Source: Pseudobdellovibrionaceae bacterium
GTDB lineage: Bacteria > Bdellovibrionota > Bdellovibrionia > Bdellovibrionales > Bdellovibrionaceae
Direction of reading: 5' to 3'
NCBI GenBank assembly: GCA_019637875.1
Contig: JAHBUW010000007.1
Span: 124,001 to 188,000 of the forward strand
Length of the DNA: 64,000 nt
Shown: positions 24,869 through 33,305 of the stretch, one piece after another
How positions within the stretch are numbered: position 1 is the first letter of the stretch
Layout: each line of letters opens with the position of its first letter
Notes under the pieces: model-generated
What the model saw: the letters and a program-made list of their open reading frames with translations, nothing else
Told to the model about the DNA's origin: nothing
The model's database searches: none
Position numbers and translations under genes: made by a program

Positions 24869-25900
24869 ATGAGACACGTCATCGGATTTCTCGCGATCGT
24901 TTTTGCCGGTCTTATCGGCGCGCAGTTTCTGAAAAACAGCCGCGACACGAGTCGTGATGCGCGGCCCGTGGTGCGCGTCTTCGGTCCGAGCTCTTTCGTA
25001 TCGCAATGGGGACCCGGGCCTTGGCTCAAAACGCAATTCGAGAAAACCTGTGACTGTCGCGTTGAATTCGTCGACGGTGCCGACTCGACGATCCTTTTTC
25101 AGCGCGTGAAATCCGAAGCGCGCAGCGGAACGGATGTCGTTGTCGGTATCGACCAGTACGATCTGGAGACCGCGAGCAGTTCGTTTGAGTGGCGCGATCT
25201 TTCCAAAACGGGTTTCGTTTTCGATCCCGCCGTGCAAAACGCGCTGGGACACTCGAAGTTCATTCCGTACGACTGGGCGCCGCTGGCGTTCGTGTTGCGT
25301 CGGAGCGATCACCCGCAGCTGCCGACGAAGTTGGACGATTTGCTGGCGCCGACTTGGGCGGGCCAGATCTCGATGGAAGATCCGCGGACGAGCTCGCCCG
25401 GTTTGCAGTTCCTGCTTTGGTTGATCCACGTGAAAGGCGAAGAGCCCGCGTTCGAGTACCTGAAGAAATTCAACAAGAACGTGAAAAGCTACGCCGCCAG
25501 CTGGTCGATGGCCTACGGTCTGTTCACAAAACGTCAGGTGAAAGCCGCTTTCAGCTACGTGACTTCGCCGATCTTTCACGTGGTCGAAGAAAAAGACACC
25601 GACGTCGTGGCGGTGGAGTTTCAAGAAGGTCACTTCGTTCAATACGAATATGTCGGCGTCCCCACGCAGTGCCGTCAGTGCGAGCTGGCCGAAAAATTCG
25701 TCGCGCTTCTGCTTTCACCCGAAGGACAGAAGATCGTGATGGAAAAGAACTATATGTTCCCCGTCATTCAGGGAGTCAAAGAAGGTACGCCCTTCGTGAA
25801 CGTGCCGCCGTTACGCACGGTCGAGCCGGTCAATCTGCCGAGCCTCGCCGATCGCGAACGGATCTTGAAGAAGTGGTCCGCCCTGCGCCGGATGGAGTGA
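24869..25900 (+). CDS. thiB: Thiamine ABC transporter substrate-binding protein (TbpA/ThiB)
   Basis: A 343-residue extracytoplasmic protein with an N-terminal hydrophobic segment (VIGFLAIVFAGLIGAQF) and no lipobox. VVRVFGPSSFVSQWGPGPWLKTQFEKTCDCRVEFV, DVVVGIDQYDL, FIPYDWAPLAFV and ISMEDPRTSSPGLQFLLWL match ThiB, including the aromatic positions that stack on thiamine. The adjacent permease and ATPase confirm the system. It binds thiamine or its phosphates in the periplasm. Confidence 0.92.
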   Translation: MRHVIGFLAIVFAGLIGAQFLKNSRDTSRDARPVVRVFGPSSFVSQWGPGPWLKTQFEKTCDCRVEFVDGADSTILFQRVKSEARSGTDVVVGIDQYDLETASSSFEWRDLSKTGFVFDPAVQNALGHSKFIPYDWAPLAFVLRRSDHPQLPTKLDDLLAPTWAGQISMEDPRTSSPGLQFLLWLIHVKGEEPAFEYLKKFNKNVKSYAASWSMAYGLFTKRQVKAAFSYVTSPIFHVVEEKDTDVVAVEFQEGHFVQYEYVGVPTQCRQCELAEKFVALLLSPEGQKIVMEKNYMFPVIQGVKEGTPFVNVPPLRTVEPVNLPSLADRERILKKWSALRRME

Positions 25901-25906
25901 TCCAAC

Positions 25907-27388
25907 GTGCGCGCGCTCGTCGTTCTTTTCTGCCTTTCCCCTTACGTTTACCTGCTGACGCAAATCGCGAGTTTCAAAAAGATCGATCTTGCGGAATTTT
26001 CCTGGGCGCTCGGAAATTCCCTGAAGCAAGCCTCGCTGAGCGCGCTCTTGGCGACCCTTTTCGGTCTGTGGATCGCCTTGGGTTTGAACCGACTGGAGCT
26101 TCATCGCCGGGCGTTCGCGCAAGCGTTGAAGGCCGCGCTTCTTTTACCGAGTATTTTGCCGCCATTTTTCATCATCCTGACTTTTCTGAGTTGGGTGCAG
26201 CCGTTCCCGTTCGGGGTGACCGGTATGGTGGTCGTGCATTTTCCGATGATGGCGGGTTTCGCGGCCATTTTACTGCAAGGACAGCTCAACGATAAATTGG
26301 GTGAGCTGTCGAATGTCGCGCAGGTGTTGGGATCGGGGCGTCTTCTTTTCTGGCGACGGAGCTTCGCGCTCGTCCGTCGTGAAGTCTTTTCGGTCGCGGG
26401 TTTTCTGTTCGTATGGGCCTTCACGAGTTTTTCGGTGCCGCTGGTTTTGGGGGGCAGTCGGGGGACGACGCTCGAGATTCTGATCTATGAAAAGATCCGG
26501 ATCTCGGGGGACTGGGGGACGGCGCTGACATTGTCGCTGGTGCAGTCGGTGTTGGTGGCGACGATGCTGCTTTCGCTACCGACGACCAAAGCGCATCAAG
26601 GCCGCGGCGACGTGAAGCCTTCGGGCCTCTTGCGGTCGCGGGTGGGTTTAGGGGTCGGCGTTTTGTTCGCGGTGTTGTTCGTCGTGCCTTGGGTCCTCTT
26701 GAGTTGGTCGGGCTGGTCTTATCTTTTCGGCTCGGCCGAAGTGGTCACCCAAGTGGCGAACGCGGCCTGGATGTCGCTACGTCTAGGAACGCTGGCGGGC
26801 GTGTTCACACTTTTGTTTTTGAGTTTGTGCGTTTTCGGCTTCGGGCGTCCCTGGTTTTTTCGATTCTTGCGCGGCTACTTCGCGCCAAGCGCTTCGCTTC
26901 TGGGGCTTTGCGGATTGGGATTGATGAGCGCGGTCGTCGATCTGGATCCGGGATACTTCCTGCTTCGCGGGGGACGCGAGTTTTCGAATATCGTCTATGC
27001 TTTGACGCTCGTTTTGATGTTCGCCCCTTCGCTTTTCCGGATCGGTGTCGACTCGCGGCTGACGGATTTGGAAGAGCAAGTGCAGTCCGCGCGGATTTTA
27101 GGTGCTGGGAATTGGCAGATTTTCGTTGAGATCGTGCTCCCGCAGGTGTGGTCGCGTTTGTGCCTGCTTTCGGCGCTGGCCGCTTTTTGGACGGCCGGGG
27201 ATTTTGCGCTCGCGAAGTTTTTCTTCGAATCGGGCGAAACCTTGCCGTTGATGATCGAGAATCTACTCGGCAGCTACCGCATCGATCCCGCGCTGTCCTT
27301 GGGGCACGCGGTATTCGTGATCGGCGGACTTTTGTTCTTCGCGTTCTGGAGGTTGGGCCATGTCTTTGATCCGCGATCTAAAACTTAA
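25907..27388 (+). CDS. thiP: Thiamine ABC transporter permease
   Basis: A 493-residue protein from GTG 25907 with about 12 transmembrane segments and two permease halves, the fused form typical of ThiP. The cytoplasmic EAA-type loops are LSNVAQVLGSGRLLFWRRS (first half) and LEEQVQSARILGAGNWQIFVEIVLP (second half). Some loop residues differ from the consensus. Its 3' end overlaps thiQ by 29 bases. Confidence 0.92.
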   Translation: MRALVVLFCLSPYVYLLTQIASFKKIDLAEFSWALGNSLKQASLSALLATLFGLWIALGLNRLELHRRAFAQALKAALLLPSILPPFFIILTFLSWVQPFPFGVTGMVVVHFPMMAGFAAILLQGQLNDKLGELSNVAQVLGSGRLLFWRRSFALVRREVFSVAGFLFVWAFTSFSVPLVLGGSRGTTLEILIYEKIRISGDWGTALTLSLVQSVLVATMLLSLPTTKAHQGRGDVKPSGLLRSRVGLGVGVLFAVLFVVPWVLLSWSGWSYLFGSAEVVTQVANAAWMSLRLGTLAGVFTLLFLSLCVFGFGRPWFFRFLRGYFAPSASLLGLCGLGLMSAVVDLDPGYFLLRGGREFSNIVYALTLVLMFAPSLFRIGVDSRLTDLEEQVQSARILGAGNWQIFVEIVLPQVWSRLCLLSALAAFWTAGDFALAKFFFESGETLPLMIENLLGSYRIDPALSLGHAVFVIGGLLFFAFWRLGHVFDPRSKT

Positions 27389-28004
27389 AATCGACGACTT
27401 CCAGATCGACATTCCCGAATGGGAAATCGCCGATCAAGGTATCACCGCGCTCACGGGACCTTCGGGTGCGGGGAAGACCAGCATCGTGAAAGTGCTTTTG
27501 GGGTTGACCCCATGCCCCGGCTTTTCTTGGAAGATGGGGGATGTCGATGTCGCCCAGCTTCCCGTGGAAAAGCGTCAGTTGGGCGTGGTTTTTCAGAATT
27601 ACCTGCTGTTCCCGCACCTGACCGGTCGGCAGAATTTGACCTTCGCGGCCGAGGCGCGCGCGGTGCCCGCCGCGCAGGTCGAAGAAAAGCTCGCCGCTTG
27701 GTCGAAAATCTTGGGGCTTGAGTCCTGTCTGGACCGTCGGGCCGAGGTTCTTTCGGGCGGCGAAAAACAGCGGGTCTCGCTGGCGCGCGCGCTGATCGGG
27801 CGTCCCCGGTTTTTGATTTTGGATGAGCCCTTTTCGGCCATTGATGCGGATCTACGTTCAGAGAGCCGCCATTGGGTGAAGAATTTAATCGCGCTCGAGG
27901 GGCTGCCGACGCTGCTGATCTCGCATGACCGCGTGGACGTCGAAACGCTTGCCACGAGCGAGTTCCACTTGCGCGCGGGACGTATCTCGCGTGTGGGTGT
28001 CTGA
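27360..28004 (+). CDS. thiQ: Thiamine ABC transporter ATPase
   Basis: A 214-residue ABC ATPase, short as usual for ThiQ. Walker A GPSGAGKTS, Q-loop FQNYLLFPHLT, signature LSGGEKQR, Walker B FLILDEPFSA and switch ISHDR are all present. GGAGG precedes ATG 27360 within thiP. No TPP riboswitch is visible before the operon or before thiB, so thiamine-dependent control is not evident here. Confidence 0.94.
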   Translation: MSLIRDLKLKIDDFQIDIPEWEIADQGITALTGPSGAGKTSIVKVLLGLTPCPGFSWKMGDVDVAQLPVEKRQLGVVFQNYLLFPHLTGRQNLTFAAEARAVPAAQVEEKLAAWSKILGLESCLDRRAEVLSGGEKQRVSLARALIGRPRFLILDEPFSAIDADLRSESRHWVKNLIALEGLPTLLISHDRVDVETLATSEFHLRAGRISRVGV

Positions 28005-28047
28005 TTTTTCGACACAGCGACAAACTCCGTCATCGAAGTTTTTCAAA

Positions 28048-28080
28048 GATCGTTGGCACCGCACTCCTGCGGTGACGATT
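28048..28080 (+). terminator. Terminator-like hairpin after thiQ
   Basis: CACCGCA (28057-28063) and TGCGGTG (28068-28074) form a 7-bp stem with a CTCC loop, extended by ATCGT/ACGAT. No convincing T-run follows, so it may be a processing or Rho-assisted site. Confidence 0.5.
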
Positions 28081-28178
28081 TACGTGCGCATGATTCCCGA
28101 TTTTCCAACGGCCCGGAAGAGTTCCGCCGGGGTGGTTCCATTCTGGTAAAGTGCGGATCTCGGTGGAAGGAGTTTCGG

Positions 28179-29936
28179 ATGTCGTCGGTCTCTCGCAAAT
28201 CGAAGCTGATTTTGCGCTCCAACCTGGTGCTGTCAGTGCTGGTGATGGCGGGCTGTATGAAGCCTTTGACGAACGGTCAGACGGTGATCGATCCGTCCCA
28301 TGACGGTTCGCCGGATCCGACCGAGGTTTATAATCCCGACGTTCTGAAACCCGACTTCCGCGAAAATATGTCTCCGAAATTGGAGCTCGATTCCAGTGAG
28401 ATGCTGCCGGGCCGTCGCAATCAACCGACGACACCCGCGAAAGTGAAAGTCTTAGGTGATCAACCCGACGAGATGATGGAAGACGCCCCTTTGCCGGGCG
28501 AGACGACACGCGTGGGTTCGGTCACGACTCCGGCCGACGGTGGAACGACGTCGACCACGCCGAAAGTAGACGGAACGACGACGGTGACGCCGGCGGAAAC
28601 CGCGCCGGACGTGCGTCGTCGCTTCAATCCGATTCCGAAACCCCGTGAAACCGAAGCCCGCCCCGGCGTCACCGCCGCGACGGGAGCCACCTCTCCGGGA
28701 GTTGTCGCGGCTACGGGCGCGCGGAAAGTCACGGCACCGACAGGAGTGCAGAAGGTCACCGCACCCACGGGCGTGCAGAAGGTCACTGCACCCACGGGCG
28801 CGCAAAAGGTCACTGCACCCACGGGTGCGCAGAAAGTGACTGCGCCCACCGGTGTACCGAAGGTCACCGCACCGACCGGTGCGCAGAAGGTGACCGCGCC
28901 CACCGGCGTCACCGCCTCGACCTCGACCGATGTTTCCGGCCGTCGCCGCTTCCGTCCGATCCCGCGTCCCACAGACACGGCCGTGACCGCACCGACGGGA
29001 AAACAAACCGCCGTGGCGCCCACGGGCAAGCAGACCGTTACGGCGCCGTCGGGAAAAGTCGAAATGAAGCCCATCCCGAAGCCGAAACCCGTCGTGACGA
29101 CGCCGACCGAGCGCGAAGCTAAGCCCGTGACGACCACGCCGCAAGAGACGCGCACGACTCCGGCGACGGATGGCTACTCGGTACGTGTGGCGGATAACCG
29201 TGATATCAACGAAACCGGCACGATCACGCCGACCGTCTATTTCGTGGCCGTGATCGACGAAGACAAAGAGTCTTGCGATGACAAAGTCGGGATGTATCTG
29301 ACGAGCGGCACCGTTTCGATGCGCGTTTGTCGCCGGACGGCTTCATTCTGCTCGGAGCAGGGATCTTGTTTGATCAAAAAAGGCGGCAAGTGGCAGACGT
29401 TCAACGTCGTCCGTCGCGTGAACGGGATCGACCGCTACGTGCTGATCAACGATGGCTGCTCGTATGGCTACGGTGTGCGCAATATCTGTTTGGATCCTTA
29501 CTACTCGTTGGCGGCGGATTTGTCCGTTTACGATCCGGGTGACGTGATTTTCATTCCGAAGTTGCGCGGACTGAAGCTGCCGAACGGCGCGCGGCATGAC
29601 GGTTACTTCATCGTGCGTGATAAAGGACGTGGCGTGAAGGGCCGCGGTCGCTTCGACTTCTTCTCGGGGTCCAAGAACTGGGGCGACGGCTCGAATCCTT
29701 TCGTGAAGATGCGTTTGAACGACAAGGATACGGACATGACCTATCACAAAGTCGCCGGCGATTTAGCGGCGCGGGTAAAGGCGAAGCGCGGTTATCCGAA
29801 GCTTCCGGCCCGTGGGACCGTGCACTCGGCGTTGAACGAGGCGAACACGAAAGGTGTTCCCACGTCGCACTTGGCTCAGCCGGGGGCCGAGGTTCAAGCG
29901 GGTCATGGTTTCGAGGAAACGCCAAGTTATCAGTAA
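28179..29936 (+). CDS. Repeat-bearing lipoprotein with C-terminal 3D (MltA-type) domain
   Basis: ATG 28179 has AAGGAG 6 bases upstream; the product has 585 residues. The signal ends at lipobox VMAGC. Residues about 30-380 are low-complexity Thr/Pro/Lys-rich with seven tandem KVTAPTG(V/A)(Q/P) nonapeptides at residues 183-245, consistent with an extended periplasmic spacer. The C-terminal domain has the 3D aspartates HDGYFIVRD (Asp474, Asp481) and RFDFF (Asp493), the pattern shared with MltA lytic transglycosylases and RpfB-type proteins. A wall-cleaving or wall-binding role is likely. Four Cys near residue 370-400 may form disulfides. Confidence 0.85.
   Translation: MSSVSRKSKLILRSNLVLSVLVMAGCMKPLTNGQTVIDPSHDGSPDPTEVYNPDVLKPDFRENMSPKLELDSSEMLPGRRNQPTTPAKVKVLGDQPDEMMEDAPLPGETTRVGSVTTPADGGTTSTTPKVDGTTTVTPAETAPDVRRRFNPIPKPRETEARPGVTAATGATSPGVVAATGARKVTAPTGVQKVTAPTGVQKVTAPTGAQKVTAPTGAQKVTAPTGVPKVTAPTGAQKVTAPTGVTASTSTDVSGRRRFRPIPRPTDTAVTAPTGKQTAVAPTGKQTVTAPSGKVEMKPIPKPKPVVTTPTEREAKPVTTTPQETRTTPATDGYSVRVADNRDINETGTITPTVYFVAVIDEDKESCDDKVGMYLTSGTVSMRVCRRTASFCSEQGSCLIKKGGKWQTFNVVRRVNGIDRYVLINDGCSYGYGVRNICLDPYYSLAADLSVYDPGDVIFIPKLRGLKLPNGARHDGYFIVRDKGRGVKGRGRFDFFSGSKNWGDGSNPFVKMRLNDKDTDMTYHKVAGDLAARVKAKRGYPKLPARGTVHSALNEANTKGVPTSHLAQPGAEVQAGHGFEETPSYQ
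28725..28913 (+). repeat. Seven in-frame 27-bp tandem repeats inside the 3D-domain gene
   Basis: Units start at 28725, 28752, 28779, 28806, 28833, 28860 and 28887, each coding a KVTAPTG(V/A)x nonapeptide. Third-position differences show they are not recent perfect duplications. Shorter relatives (VTAPTGKQ, VAPTGKQ) follow near 28980-29060. Confidence 0.93.
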
Positions 29937-30097
29937 AAACAGGGACTTATGAATACAGACTAAAGTCATAACGCAGTGCGTCCGAAGAGAGGGACGACTG
30001 TTGATGAGTTCCTAAAAAGAGTCTGTGGGCACAGGGTTCAAAAGCGCGGCGTCTCGGGCTGGGACACGCGGGGATGAATCCGAGGAGGAGTTGCCCC
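29937..30097 (+). promoter_or_regulatory. Leader of flagellin 1 with sigma-28-like promoter (29961-29988)
   Basis: TAAA (29961-29964), a 16-base spacer, then TCCGAAGA (29981-29988). This resembles the sigma-28 pattern TAAA-N15-GCCGATAA with one extra spacer base. A start near 29995 gives a leader of about 100 bases ending in GAGGAGGAG (30082-30090) before the GTG start. Confidence 0.6.
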
Positions 30098-30925
30098 GTG
30101 AGCCTTCGAATCAATACCAACATGGCCGCCATCACCGCGCAGCGGGCGATGGCCCAAACCCAGCGTAAGCTCGGCACCGCGATGGAGCAGCTTTCGACGG
30201 GCAATCGGGTGGGCGATCCCAGTACGGGCGCCGCCGACTTCGCGATCTCCGAACATCTGCGCGCGCAAATCCGCGGTCAAAAGGCCGCGCGGATCAATGC
30301 GGAAAACGCGACTTCCTTCATGCAAGTCGCCGAGGGTGGGCTCAGTGAACAAACCAATGTTCTGATTCGAATGCGCGAACTGGCTGTGCAGTCCGCGAGT
30401 GACACATTTTCGAATACGGAGCGCGGGATGCTGGATCTTGAGTTCCAGCAGCTGGCGCAAGAATTCGATCGCATCGCGCGGACGACCAAATTCGGTTCGA
30501 CGGATCTTTTGGCGGGCGGCTCGAAGGATTTCGAATTCCAGATCGGTCCGGGCGGTAGCGGCGCGGACGTGATCAAATTCACCTCGGACGCGAATACGAC
30601 CGCGGGGCATCTCGATGTGGACGGGCAGTCGGTCGCCGACAAGTCGGATGCGCGCGATTCCATCGAAGTTCTCGACGAGGCTTTGACGACCGTCGCATCG
30701 GCACGCGCGAACTTCGGCGCGGCGATGTCGCGTCTGGATCATGTGACGAACAACTCGGATATCATGACCGAGAATCTCGAGGCCGCTCGTTCGCGTATCG
30801 CCGATACCGACGTGGCCGAGGCGTCGAGCGAGATGTTCAAACAGCAAGCGCTCACGCAGTACCAACTCGCCGTGATGTCGCAGGCGAATCAGTTTCCGGG
30901 CTCTGTGCTTCGATTGATCGCGTAA
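30098..30925 (+). CDS. fliC: Flagellin (divergent copy)
   Basis: GTG 30098 has GAGGAGGAG 7 bases upstream. The 275-residue protein has only the conserved N- and C-terminal D0/D1 helices (LRINTNMAAITAQRAMAQTQRKLGTAMEQLSTG, ARSRIADTDVAEASSEMFKQQ), with no outer D2/D3 domain. The segment that is DDAAGLAIS in most flagellins reads STGAADFAIS here, unlike the two copies downstream. It is a filament subunit, possibly a minor or positional one. A perfect terminator follows. Confidence 0.93.
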   Translation: MSLRINTNMAAITAQRAMAQTQRKLGTAMEQLSTGNRVGDPSTGAADFAISEHLRAQIRGQKAARINAENATSFMQVAEGGLSEQTNVLIRMRELAVQSASDTFSNTERGMLDLEFQQLAQEFDRIARTTKFGSTDLLAGGSKDFEFQIGPGGSGADVIKFTSDANTTAGHLDVDGQSVADKSDARDSIEVLDEALTTVASARANFGAAMSRLDHVTNNSDIMTENLEAARSRIADTDVAEASSEMFKQQALTQYQLAVMSQANQFPGSVLRLIA

Positions 30926-30951
30926 GGGCGAAATCTCTCAATGAAAGCGCG

Positions 30952-30990
30952 CAAAACTCCTGGTGAAGCCCACCAGGAGTTTTGTTTTTG
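30952..30990 (+). terminator. Strong terminator after flagellin 1
   Basis: AAAACTCCTGGTG pairs with CACCAGGAGTTTT around a short loop, followed by GTTTTTG. It separates flagellin 1 from the downstream flagellin promoters. Confidence 0.92.
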
Positions 30991-31384
30991 GGCCTCGACC
31001 TGGACCTTGGTGGGTCTAGAACTCGACCAAAGCCCCCCCTAAAACACCCCTTCCTGGACCTTCGTCGAAATATTTTTTCTTTTCTCTTTCCCATGAAATC
31101 ACGCGGACAAGATGCGCTGCGTCACGATCTGGACTGGACCTAAGTCCTCAAGGTTCCTGGACCTTCGCCGAGAAGTAGCATGTCACGTTGGAGAAAAGTT
31201 CGAAGCGCAGACTCTGGGAACTCATCAACAGTCAAACTGATGAATCCCCCCGGAAGAAGTGATGCGAATGAGGAAGTGCAAGTCATGGCCGTCACCATGG
31301 TTTGGATGGACTCCTCTGACATAACGCAAACCAACTGTCTGTGGAGAGTCCGATGGGGAATCGGGGTCTCAGAGGGGAGAATCT
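30991..31384 (+). promoter_or_regulatory. Upstream region of flagellin 2 with sigma-28-like promoter (31148-31174) and repeated words
   Basis: TCAA (31148-31151), a 15-base spacer, then GCCGAGAA (31167-31174). The leader to ATG 31385 is about 200 bases. CTGGACC occurs four times in the region, twice as CCTGGACCTTCG(T/C)CGA (starting 31053 and 31156), and CGACCAAAGC (31024-31033) and ATCACGCGGAC (31098-31108) recur upstream of flagellin 3. Confidence 0.7.
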
Positions 31385-32212
31385 ATGGGCTTAAGAATTC
31401 AAACTAACTTGCCGTCGATTTCGGCGCAGCGAGTTCTCGGAGTGCAGCAACAACGTATGCAGCACGCGACTCAAGCACTGGCGTCAGGTAGCCGGATCGT
31501 CAGCGCGGCGGATGATGCCGCTGGTCTCGCGATTTCGGAAAACTTGCGCGGTCAAATCCGCGGTATCTCGCAAGCGCGTAACAACGCGTTCAATGCGGGC
31601 TCGGCGATCCAGATCTCTGAAGGGGGCCTGAACGAGGTCAACAACGTGTTGATTCGTTTGCGGGAACTCGGGATCCAGGCCGCATCCGACACGGTCGGAG
31701 AGAAAGAGCGGACATTCCTTAATGAAGAAGCAAAACAGCTGATCCTTGAAGCGGATCGTATCGCGAACACAACACAGTTCGGCGATCAGAAACTGCTCGA
31801 TGGTTCAGGTGGTGAAATGACTTTCCACGTCGGCCCCTTCGCCGGTGAGGAAAACACGGTCTCGTATTCGCTCGCGGCGAACGCCCGTGCCGGTGAACTC
31901 GGCATCGAAGGTCTCGAAATGACGGATAAGGAATCCGCTCGCGAGGTCCTGAGTGTTGTCGATGAAGCCTTGGTGAAAGTTTCGACGATGCGAGCGAACT
32001 TCGGTGCGGTTCAAAGCCGACTGAACGCTACGGTTTCGAACTTGGATATCCAGCATGAAAACTTGTCGGCCGCCAACTCGCGCCTGCGTGACGTCGATGT
32101 CGCGAAGGAATCCGCGGAAATGGCTTCGGCACAGGTTCTTCAATCGGCTGCGGTGTCGGTCTTGGCTCAAGCCAACACCTTCCCCGGCATGGCGCTGAAG
32201 CTCTTGGGTTGA
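31385..32212 (+). CDS. fliC: Flagellin
   Basis: A 275-residue flagellin with canonical GLRIQTNLPSISAQRVL, SGSRIVSAADDAAGLAISENLRGQIR, and C-terminal AANSRLRDVDVAKESAEMA. As with its neighbours there is no variable D2/D3 insert. AGAGGGGAGA precedes the ATG. Its 3' region carries a short GAGC-TTCG-GCTC hairpin followed by TTT. Confidence 0.96.
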   Translation: MGLRIQTNLPSISAQRVLGVQQQRMQHATQALASGSRIVSAADDAAGLAISENLRGQIRGISQARNNAFNAGSAIQISEGGLNEVNNVLIRLRELGIQAASDTVGEKERTFLNEEAKQLILEADRIANTTQFGDQKLLDGSGGEMTFHVGPFAGEENTVSYSLAANARAGELGIEGLEMTDKESAREVLSVVDEALVKVSTMRANFGAVQSRLNATVSNLDIQHENLSAANSRLRDVDVAKESAEMASAQVLQSAAVSVLAQANTFPGMALKLLG

Positions 32213-32759
32213 TCCGTCCGGCACCCGCCGGTCTGAGCTCCCGAGCTTCGGCTCTTTAGACCTTCTACTATATAAGTACAAAAGTTCGTCCACGGTGTGC
32301 GAGTCACATCGGGTACCGTGGGCGAATGAATAAAGACAGGGGGGATGTCTGCTTGACGGCGCCTTTCTCTCTGGACGCGGAACCACCAGGTGAAAACTTG
32401 GAGCCCGCCAACGGTTAAATTTGCGACCGCCGCTCGATGATCGAAAGATCGGGTGAGTGAACGGTCATCGAGTTGATGAGTGATTGAAGATGGGTTCGCG
32501 AAAGCTCATGGCGTAGCCATGCGCGATCGGGAAGCCGGATGGTAAAGGACGAGGCTCACGCGGTTTTCCCTCTGGGGATCGGGTGGACGAGTCCGCGAAA
32601 AAAAAGAAAAGCTCTCGAAGAGCGGACTTTGACCTTTACATTGAAGATCACGAACCAACTTGTGGATTGGTTTGCTAAGTTACCCAGCTTTTTGGGTCGT
32701 CGCCCACAGACCGATGACTCTAAGCCCACCCTCGGAAGAGAAGTCTTCCGGGGGTTTTT
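32213..32759 (+). ncRNA. Structured non-coding stretch ending in a terminator; candidate long 3' UTR or ncRNA
   Basis: No supported gene in about 547 bases. Several helices can be drawn: CCACGGT...ACCGTGG (about 32291-32322), GATC-GAAA-GATC, CATGGC-GTA-GCCATG (about 32508-32523), GTCCGC...GCGGAC enclosing CTCT-CGA-AGAG, then a strong terminator. The density of hairpins favours a functional RNA, either an independent transcript or the tail of the flagellin 2 message. I find no known family signature. Confidence 0.45.
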
Positions 32760-32761
32760 TC
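32730..32761 (+). terminator. Intrinsic terminator upstream of the GNAT stop
   Basis: CCCTCGGAAGA pairs with TCTTCCGGGGG (one G-T pair) around GAAG, followed by TTTTTT. It ends rightward transcription from flagellin 2 before the convergent GNAT gene. Confidence 0.9.
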
Positions 32762-33305
32762 ATTCCGTCCACTTCACCGGAGTTCGGGTGCCACTTAGCC
32801 AATCGCTTCTTAATATCGCATAACTGACCGTGTCTTTAAGGGCGCCATCTTGGGCTGGCCATGATTGTCGGTAGTGGCCTTCCTTAACGTAACCGCAAAA
32901 TTCAAATACTTTTCTCATCGCGACGTTGTCCACACGAGTGGTGCCCTCAATACGTTGAAGAGAAGGCCATCCATTGAACAAGTAATTGGTGAGCCATTTG
33001 ACGGCGCTTCTGCCAATTCCCAATCCCTGGAAGTTACTGGAAATGCGGATGTCAAATACGGGCGCTCCATCCTCGATGTCGTCCATTTCAAATAGACGAA
33101 CGATACCGATTCTTTTTTCGTCTGCGCCAACGATCCAAAACGTATGGTTGTTTTCCCCCGAGTAATTTCCTTCCCGTACGGACTGAAGAATTTGTTCTTC
33201 GGAAACGCTCGAGTGGACATGAAACGGCCACTGCTGACTCGTAAGAAATTGCGCTAACGCGACACCATCAGAAGAAGGTTGGAAGGCTACGAAAGAAATA
33301 TTCAT
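32760..33305 (-). CDS. GNAT-family N-acetyltransferase (RimJ/RimL-like), probable insertion
   Basis: A 181-residue acetyltransferase opposite in direction to the flagellin genes around it. DIRISSNFQGLGIGRSAVKWLTNYLF is the acetyl-CoA motif, and NVAMRKVFEFCGYVKEGHYRQSW the C-terminal part common to RimJ/RimL and aminoglycoside-type members. Base composition is clearly lower in GC than its neighbours (near 48% by eye), suggesting separate acquisition. Acetyl acceptor is unknown. Confidence 0.88.
   Translation of the reverse strand: MNISFVAFQPSSDGVALAQFLTSQQWPFHVHSSVSEEQILQSVREGNYSGENNHTFWIVGADEKRIGIVRLFEMDDIEDGAPVFDIRISSNFQGLGIGRSAVKWLTNYLFNGWPSLQRIEGTTRVDNVAMRKVFEFCGYVKEGHYRQSWPAQDGALKDTVSYAILRSDWLSGTRTPVKWTE

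Noticed and set aside
28725-28913. CRISPR array
   Set aside because: The repeats are contiguous, in-frame coding units without spacers; the heptamer repeat at 15553 is also too short and spacer-free.
28452-29155. Long minus-strand reading frames of about 230 codons opposite the repeat region of the 3D-domain gene
   Set aside because: They arise from the same 27-bp repeats in the sense gene, have low-complexity products and lack ribosome-binding sites.
31180-31407. 75-codon plus-strand frame in the flagellin 2 leader
   Set aside because: Weak ribosome-binding site, unusual composition and overlap with the flagellin start; treated as leader sequence.
32539-32823. 94-codon plus-strand frame across the terminator before the GNAT gene
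   Set aside because: It runs through a strong intrinsic terminator and into antisense of the acetyltransferase.
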